Assembly (NCBI GenBank): GCA_030150485.1
Contig: JASLFZ010000010.1
Span: 1 to 10,887, forward strand
DNA from: Candidatus Saccharimonadales bacterium
GTDB taxonomy: Bacteria; Patescibacteriota; Saccharimonadia; UBA4664; SCTI01
Direction: 5' to 3'
Length of the DNA stretch: 10,887 nt
Shown: positions 6,049-10,887 of the stretch, piece after piece
Layout of the letters: every line of letters begins with the position of its first letter
How positions within the stretch are numbered: position 1 is the first letter of the stretch
Notes under the pieces: generated by a model
Told to the model about the DNA's origin: nothing
The model's input: the letters and a program-made list of their open reading frames with translations, nothing else
The model's database searches: none
Made by a program: the position numbers and the translations under genes

Positions 6049-6297
6049 GTGCCCAGCAAGGACGACATCACGGCCATGCTGATCAACCCGATCTACGCAG
6101 TCTCAATCAGCCCCGATCTTGTAGGCCAGCACGAGACGATCATCCCGAGGGAGCAGTGGATCGAGGCCAATCAGCGCCTCATCAACGAGCTCGGTACCGA
6201 GGAGTGGCTCAAGCGGCTCCTCGCGGTCCTCGAAGGGAGCTACCCGAAGAATCCAGAAGACCCACCGGTCGCTGACGGCTATCGCCTATCCGAGTAA
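6049..6297 (+). CDS. Small hypothetical protein of actinobacterial type
   Basis: GTG 6049 follows a GAGG ribosome binding site (6037-6040) at a normal distance. The 82-residue soluble product begins PSKDDITAMLINPIYAVSI, has a central helical region (PREQWIEANQRLINELG, EEWLKRLLAVLEG, residues 33-63), and ends in a Pro-rich acidic tail. It resembles small uncharacterised proteins I associate with actinobacterial genomes. That impression is from memory and the function is unknown. There is no signal peptide or membrane segment. It ends in TAA, and a hairpin at 6319-6355 lies just downstream, facing a reverse-strand gene tail. Confidence 0.65.
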   Translation: MPSKDDITAMLINPIYAVSISPDLVGQHETIIPREQWIEANQRLINELGTEEWLKRLLAVLEGSYPKNPEDPPVADGYRLSE

Positions 6298-6318
6298 CCC
6301 TCCACCGGCACGAGGAAG

Positions 6319-6355
6319 GGCCGGATCGCAGATCTTCAGGCGTCTGATTCCGGCC
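6319..6355. terminator. Possible bidirectional U-less terminator
   Basis: GGCCGGA (6319-6325) pairs with TCCGGCC (6349-6355), and inside it CAGA (6329-6332) pairs with TCTG (6343-6346). It lies between the ends of two converging genes, overlapping the last codons of the reverse one. There is no T-run on either side. Confidence 0.35.
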
Positions 6356-6440
6356 TGCGCCTCCGCTGTTCGGCTAGTGCGCTGCGCAAAGCTTCGACCC
6401 GGGCTTTACGGTTTCGTGTTCCTCCTGTCGCTTCCACCAG
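6336..6440 (-). pseudogene. C-terminal tail of an unidentified reverse-strand gene, cut at the junction
   Basis: Reading leftward into TGA 6338-6336, the frame gives LVEATGGTRNRKARVEALRSALAEQRRRRPESDA. It is basic, helical and free of stops, like the tail of an actinobacterial-type protein. Upstream (rightward) the frame runs directly into the pyrE stop region at 6448, so the rest of the gene is missing. The tail is too short to identify. The call rests on composition and position at the border. Confidence 0.35.
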
Positions 6441-6447
6441 ATGTATG

Positions 6448-7050
6448 TTACGTAGTTTGGCTGGCAGATAAAAAGTCAGTGACCTTCGCGACCATAGTGT
6501 CATCGATGTTGGATTCGCTTTTTAGCACCGTAAGGATATCCGACATTTTGAGGATTGAGTGCAGCGTGTAGCCCTTATCGGCCAGAAGCTTGCCCCCACC
6601 TTGCTCGCGGTCAAGGAGCACTGCGACATCTTTAACGATCAAGCCCTCTTCCTCAAATGGCTGAATGGTTTCGAACTTAGATGCACCATTGCTGATTAAA
6701 TCATCGACAATAACAACCGTTTCTCCCTTGGTGTACTCACCCTCCATAGGAACCTTAATCCCGTAGGCCTTGGCTTCTTTACGCTTGTAAATCCAGGGCT
6801 CGTGGTTCAGGGACGAAATTGCGGCAACAATTGGCATAGCGGCATAGGGGACCGCAGCCATACGGTCGTACGTGAGGGGTTTGAGCAGCTCTTCGTAGGC
6901 GTCAGCAACCTGCTCCATGACCTCAGGGTAAGAGATTAAGGTGCGCAAACTGATATAGACCGGTGATAACGCCCCAGATTTGAGCGTAAACTCGCCGAAC
7001 TTAATGGCGCCAATTTTATTAAGGCTAAGTATAAGGTCTTTGTGCTGCAT
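6448..7050 (-). CDS. pyrE: Orotate phosphoribosyltransferase
   Basis: PyrE transfers the phosphoribosyl group of PRPP to orotate, giving OMP, the fifth step of pyrimidine synthesis in the cytoplasm. The 200-residue length is normal. The N-terminal FGEFTLKSGALSPVYISLR (18-36) contacts the orotate/PRPP site, the flexible catalytic loop KRKEAKAYG is at 89-97, and the PRPP loop VVIVDDLISNGAS at 112-124. The later LLDREQGG (145-152) and VPYAAMPIVAAIS (67-79) resemble the OPRT half of the eukaryotic UMP synthase more than the E. coli type, judged from memory. ATG 7050 has an AAGGAG site overlapping the pyrF stop; the gap between the genes is eight bases, so the two form an operon. No terminator follows; the foreign block begins within about 10 bases of the stop. 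Confidence 0.95.
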   Translation of the reverse strand: MQHKDLILSLNKIGAIKFGEFTLKSGALSPVYISLRTLISYPEVMEQVADAYEELLKPLTYDRMAAVPYAAMPIVAAISSLNHEPWIYKRKEAKAYGIKVPMEGEYTKGETVVIVDDLISNGASKFETIQPFEEEGLIVKDVAVLLDREQGGGKLLADKGYTLHSILKMSDILTVLKSESNIDDTMVAKVTDFLSASQTT

Positions 7051-7058
7051 AAAACTCC

Positions 7059-7880
7059 TTATCGGTATTCGTTAATGGTATCACGTGATTTTTGGGCTTC
7101 GCGCCGGGCGGCATCCGCAAAGTCTTCGCCCGAGGAGGCGAAAATAATAGCGCGTGCGGAGTTAATTATTAGCCCATCGCGGGCTTTAGTGAGCCCAGCC
7201 TTTACCGTAGTTTCAACATCGCCACCCTGGGCGCCCATGCCAGGTACGAGAAACCACATAGCATCGCCAACGAGCTGCCGAATCTCGGCTAATTCTTTCG
7301 GGTAGGTGGCGCCGACCACTAAAAGACAGTTGTTGTTATGGTTCCAAGATTGACTAATGGTCGTGGCCAGGTGATGGTAAAGTGGCTTGCCATTTACGGC
7401 TAGGTCTTGGAGCTCCCCGGCACCAGGGTTCGAGTTGCGGCACATTATGATAATGCCTTTATCGGCGCGATCAAGGAATGGCTGGAGCGCCTCGCCGCCA
7501 AGGTACGGGTGAACGGTAATTGCATCCGCCTGTAAATAATTAAAAGCAGAAGCGATGTAGCCGTCATTGGTATTTCCGATATCGCCCCGTTTAGCGTCGA
7601 GAATTATGGGTATGTGAGGGTAACGCTCGAGGATATAGGCGCAGGTTTTTTGCAGCTGGGCTATGCCATCGGCGCCACTTGCCTCGTAAAAAGCGCTGTT
7701 CGGCTTGTAGGCGCAAACCAGATCGGCGGTGGCGTCGACAATGGCCTTATTAAATTCAAACTGGGCATCTTTAAAATGCTTAAGGCGAGCCGGTAGCTTT
7801 TTAGCGTCGCTGTCTAAACCAACACACAGCAATGAGTTATTTTGACGAACGCTGGTGGCAAGCTTAGTTTTAAAATCCAT
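7059..7880 (-). CDS. pyrF: Orotidine 5'-phosphate decarboxylase, longer (type 2) form
   Basis: PyrF decarboxylates OMP to UMP, the last step of UMP synthesis. At 273 residues it belongs to the longer bacterial subfamily, not the compact form of about 230 residues. Visible motifs are LLCVGLDSD (17-25), AYKPNSAFYEASG (57-69), the catalytic DAKRGDIGNT (95-104, with the Asp-Lys-Asp charge network), CRNSNPGAGEL, VVGATYPKEL, the phosphate-binding VPGMGAQGGD and NSARAIIFAS. It is the first gene of the leftward pyrF-pyrE operon and diverges from prs, whose PRPP product feeds the pathway through pyrE. No other pyrimidine gene is in view. Confidence 0.95.
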   Translation of the reverse strand: MDFKTKLATSVRQNNSLLCVGLDSDAKKLPARLKHFKDAQFEFNKAIVDATADLVCAYKPNSAFYEASGADGIAQLQKTCAYILERYPHIPIILDAKRGDIGNTNDGYIASAFNYLQADAITVHPYLGGEALQPFLDRADKGIIIMCRNSNPGAGELQDLAVNGKPLYHHLATTISQSWNHNNNCLLVVGATYPKELAEIRQLVGDAMWFLVPGMGAQGGDVETTVKAGLTKARDGLIINSARAIIFASSGEDFADAARREAQKSRDTINEYR

Positions 7881-7907
7881 TAGGCTTAGCTTACACTAAG
7901 GATAAGC

Positions 7908-7935
7908 ATTCTATCTATGAATAAACCCGACGAAA
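7908..7935 (-). promoter_or_regulatory. Possible promoter of pyrF-pyrE
   Basis: On the minus strand TTTCGT (7930-7935) is followed after 16 bases by TAGAAT (7908-7913). The -10 box is good and the -35 box poor. It lies 28 bases upstream of the pyrF ATG, in an AT-rich divergent intergenic region. Confidence 0.3.
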
Positions 7936-8020
7936 TATATATCTCAATAATTTGTTGCATGGGCTCTTTGGGCAGCCTAAGCATAGCGTCTTTAACCCAG
8001 GTCTGATAAGGTAGTTCCAT

Positions 8021-8992
8021 ATGGAGACGACCTCTTCCAGGCGGATGCATTTAATTAGCGGCAGCTACAGTGCTGCTTTGGCGGGGCAGGTGGCCAAGCA
8101 TCTGGGCGTGCGGTTGGGTGAGGCGCGCCTGGAGCGGTTCGCCAATGGAGAGATTAATACGCGCTTAGATGAGTCGGTTCGCGAGGCCGACGTTTTTATT
8201 TTTCAGACCCACTCCCAGCCAATTAACGACGCCATCATGGAGCAGGCCATTTTGATTGATGCGGCCAAGCGGGCTTCGGCCAAGCGCATTACGGCGGTAT
8301 GTCCGTTTTTCGGATACGCGCGGCAGGATCGCAAGTCGTCTGGGCGGGAGCCAATCACCGCTAAGCTGGTGGTGGACATTTTGGCGGCGGCCGGTGCCGA
8401 TCGGATTGTCAGTGTCGATTTGCATTCGGGACAGATCCAAGGATTTTTCAATGGGCCGTTTGACCATCTTACGGCCATGCCGGTGCTGAAAGACTATCTG
8501 CAGGATCACTTTGGCGATGATCTGGTGATTGTGGCGCCGGACGCCGGACGGGTGAAGGTGGCGGAACACTACGTGCGCCAGCTCAATGCCGATCTGGCCA
8601 TCGTGCATAAGCGCCGTTCAAGGCAGAAGGCGAATACGGTTGAGGCGCTGAACGTGGTGGGAGAGGTGAGGGGCCGCACCTGCGTGTTGATCGATGACAT
8701 GATTGATACCGCCGGCACCATGTGTGCGGCGGCGGAGCTTTTGAAGAAAGATGGCGCTAAAACGGTTTACGCAATGGCGACGCATGCGATTCTATCTGAT
8801 CCGGCGGCCGAGCGGCTGAAGAAATCGGTGATTGATCGCGTGGTGGTGAGCGATACGCTGCCCATCCCGCCAGAAAAGCTGATCGATAAGATTGAGGTGG
8901 TCTCGGTGGCGCCCATCATTGCCGAGGCGGTTTCTGCCATCTTTCATGGCCAGTCGGTGTCCAAGCTGTTTCATGGTGACAATCAGCTGTAG
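8021..8992 (+). CDS. prs: Ribose-phosphate pyrophosphokinase (PRPP synthetase, class I)
   Basis: Prs transfers pyrophosphate from ATP to ribose 5-phosphate, giving PRPP, the activated sugar for nucleotide synthesis and salvage. The 323-residue length fits. Motifs include the allosteric/ATP region FANGEINTRLDESVR (40-54), GYARQDRKSSGREPI (98-112), metal-binding DLHSGQIQGFF (133-143), the catalytic loop start HKRRSRQ (196-202) and the PRPP loop VLIDDMIDTAGT (222-233). ATG 8021 has AAGG about 10 bases upstream; a second ATG at 8045 is possible, because family members usually begin close to the following ISGSYS-type strand. The gene diverges from pyrF-pyrE, which consumes PRPP. It ends in TAG. 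No strong terminator precedes the tuf promoter. Confidence 0.96.
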   Translation: METTSSRRMHLISGSYSAALAGQVAKHLGVRLGEARLERFANGEINTRLDESVREADVFIFQTHSQPINDAIMEQAILIDAAKRASAKRITAVCPFFGYARQDRKSSGREPITAKLVVDILAAAGADRIVSVDLHSGQIQGFFNGPFDHLTAMPVLKDYLQDHFGDDLVIVAPDAGRVKVAEHYVRQLNADLAIVHKRRSRQKANTVEALNVVGEVRGRTCVLIDDMIDTAGTMCAAAELLKKDGAKTVYAMATHAILSDPAAERLKKSVIDRVVVSDTLPIPPEKLIDKIEVVSVAPIIAEAVSAIFHGQSVSKLFHGDNQL

Positions 8993-9022
8993 GGAGCCTT
9001 CTGCTGCCCTCCTGTTTTACCC

Positions 9023-9051
9023 TTTACAAGGCCTCAATTACTCCTTATACT
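9023..9051 (+). promoter_or_regulatory. Strong promoter of tuf-rpsJ
   Basis: TTTACA (9023-9028) and TATACT (9046-9051) are 17 bases apart; each box differs from consensus at one position. The start would be near 9058, giving a leader of about 135 bases before the tuf ATG. A strong promoter fits a highly expressed gene. Confidence 0.75.
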
Positions 9052-9072
9052 AGGAAAGTCCAATGCGGGCAT

Positions 9073-9097
9073 TAATTTTTATTGTCCAAAAAAATTA
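9073..9097 (+). repeat. AT-rich inverted repeat in the tuf leader
   Basis: TAATTTTT (9073-9080) pairs perfectly with AAAAATTA (9090-9097) across a 9-base loop, about 15 bases into the predicted transcript. The hairpin would be weak because it is all A-U. Confidence 0.4.
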
Positions 9098-9142
9098 TTA
9101 GTAAAAAACGTTCATGACAGATCGCTGACTCGAACTTCAGCC

Positions 9143-9158
9143 ACCCTGAGTCCAGGGT
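9143..9158 (+). repeat. GC-rich hairpin in the tuf leader
   Basis: ACCCTG (9143-9148) pairs with CAGGGT (9153-9158) around the loop AGTC. It sits 35 bases before the tuf ATG and has no T-run, so it is a leader structure and not a terminator. Confidence 0.45.
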
Positions 9159-9182
9159 TAACAATCTGCAATGAACGAGCAT

Positions 9183-9188
9183 AAGGAG
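9183..9188 (+). promoter_or_regulatory. Ribosome binding site of tuf
   Basis: AAGGAG five bases before ATG 9194. It fixes the tuf start and contrasts with the distant AAGGA of fusA. Confidence 0.8.
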
Positions 9189-9193
9189 ACCAA

Positions 9194-10369
<1,176 letters not shown>

Positions 10370-10390
10370 GGCTAACCCCAAAGGATTTCG

Positions 10391-10717
10391 ATGGCAAAGA
10401 CCGACGACGCACCTAAACAACGTATCCGTATTCGACTGAAGGCCTACGATAACAAAGTTATCGATCAATCGGCCAAGCAAATTTTAGATACCGCTATTCG
10501 TACCGGCGCCAAGGTAGCCGGGCCGATTCCGCTGCCGACCGACCGCAACGTGCATACGGTGATTAAAAGCCCGCACGTGTTCAAGAAGGGTCGGGAGCAG
10601 TTCGAGATGCGGGTACACAAGCGCCTGATTGATATCACCGAGCCAACCCCTAAAACAGTGGACTCGCTGATGAATCTGAACCTCCCAGCGGGCGTTGATA
10701 TTGAAATCAAAATGTAA
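10391..10717 (+). CDS. rpsJ: 30S ribosomal protein S10
   Basis: S10 is a 30S head protein; in well-studied bacteria it also joins the NusB antitermination complex. The 108-residue product starts with a short extension (AKTDDAPK), then QRIRIRLKAYDNKVIDQSAKQILDTA, the conserved GPIPLPT (44-50), the long loop TVIKSPHVFKKGREQFEMR and the C-terminal RLIDITEPTPKTVDSLMNLNLPAGVDIEIKM. AAAGGA (10380-10385) lies five bases before ATG 10391. In many bacteria rpsJ opens the S10 operon, with rplC next; here a terminator directly follows, so it looks like the end of a tuf-rpsJ unit or is attenuated there. Confidence 0.98.
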   Translation: MAKTDDAPKQRIRIRLKAYDNKVIDQSAKQILDTAIRTGAKVAGPIPLPTDRNVHTVIKSPHVFKKGREQFEMRVHKRLIDITEPTPKTVDSLMNLNLPAGVDIEIKM

Positions 10718-10742
10718 ATTAAGAGTGTACTTCTCTAAGAAG

Positions 10743-10762
10743 CCGCCGCAAGGCGGTTTTTT
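10743..10762 (+). terminator. Intrinsic terminator after rpsJ
   Basis: CCGCC (10743-10747) pairs with GGCGG (10752-10756) around a GCAA tetraloop, followed by six T residues (10757-10762). It lies 25 bases after the rpsJ stop. Confidence 0.85.
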
Positions 10763-10779
10763 AGTGGCGTGGTGCCAAA

Positions 10780-10815
10780 CGTCCAAAAAAATGTTGGCTC
10801 GATGGACGCTTTTTT
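10780..10815 (+). terminator. Second terminator-like hairpin
   Basis: CGTCCA (10780-10785) pairs with TGGACG (10803-10808), followed after one C by six T residues (10810-10815). An alternative pairing of CCAA (10783-10786) with TTGG (10794-10797) inside the loop is mutually exclusive with it. It could be a backup terminator or part of the leader of the next gene. Confidence 0.5.
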
Positions 10816-10875
10816 AGAAAATCCGACTAATGACAAATTCGCTTTCTGGGAGCAAGGTAAAAAGTAACTAAGAAG

Positions 10876-10880
10876 GGGAG
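10876..10880 (+). promoter_or_regulatory. Possible ribosome binding site of a gene beyond the right edge
   Basis: A GGGGAG-like purine run (AAGGGGAG near 10873-10880) lies seven bases from the window end. No start codon at proper spacing is inside the window. Confidence 0.3.
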
Positions 10881-10887
10881 TTGTCAG

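Noticed and set aside
10829..10870. 13-codon ATG frame as a possible leader peptide
   Set aside because: There is no ribosome binding site and no run of regulatory codons; such short frames are expected by chance.

Overview
The window looks like a chromosomal piece of a Patescibacteria (CPR) bacterium, most likely Candidatus Saccharibacteria. The basis is the style of its EF-G, EF-Tu and S10 proteins and the sparse nucleotide metabolism; this is a judgement from memory of the families, not a search. It also carries a roughly 3.4 kb central segment of different character, with actinobacterial-type Rhs, HicBA and GNAT sequences.

Layout. (1) 1-282, minus strand: start of a small membrane protein running off the left edge, divergent from fusA. 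(2) 497-2575: fusA (EF-G), with a promoter before it and a strong terminator after it. (3) 2680 to about 3079: start of an unrecognised hydrophilic protein, cut off. (4) About 3080-6440: foreign-looking block. It holds the C-terminal end of an Rhs protein with an overlapping two-helix membrane protein (possible toxin/immunity pair), a hicB-hicA toxin-antitoxin pair with its own promoter, a broken GNAT acetyltransferase, a stretch packed with inverted repeats, a small hypothetical gene, and the tail of a reverse-strand gene. Genes at both edges of the block lack their N-termini, and I see no integrase, transposase or terminal repeats. (5) 6448-7880, minus strand: pyrE and pyrF, the last two steps to UMP. 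(6) 8021-8992: prs, divergent from pyrF. (7) 9194-10717: tuf and rpsJ behind a strong promoter with a structured leader, ending in two terminator-like hairpins.

How the genes fit together. prs makes PRPP, PyrE joins PRPP to orotate, and PyrF decarboxylates OMP to UMP, so the divergent prs/pyrFE locus is a compact UMP module. fusA, tuf and rpsJ encode translation machinery. They form one str-type cluster in many bacteria but are split here by the UMP module and the foreign block. Genes outside the block end in TAA or TAG; TGA stops occur only inside it.

Most notable points. EF-G has an unusual guanine-recognition motif (NKIN instead of NKxD) and lacks the usual G5 signature, while EF-Tu is canonical. 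The foreign block is either gene transfer, perhaps from an actinobacterial host, or an assembly chimera. The block contains a candidate Rhs toxin/immunity pair and a dense hairpin cluster at 5509-5775.
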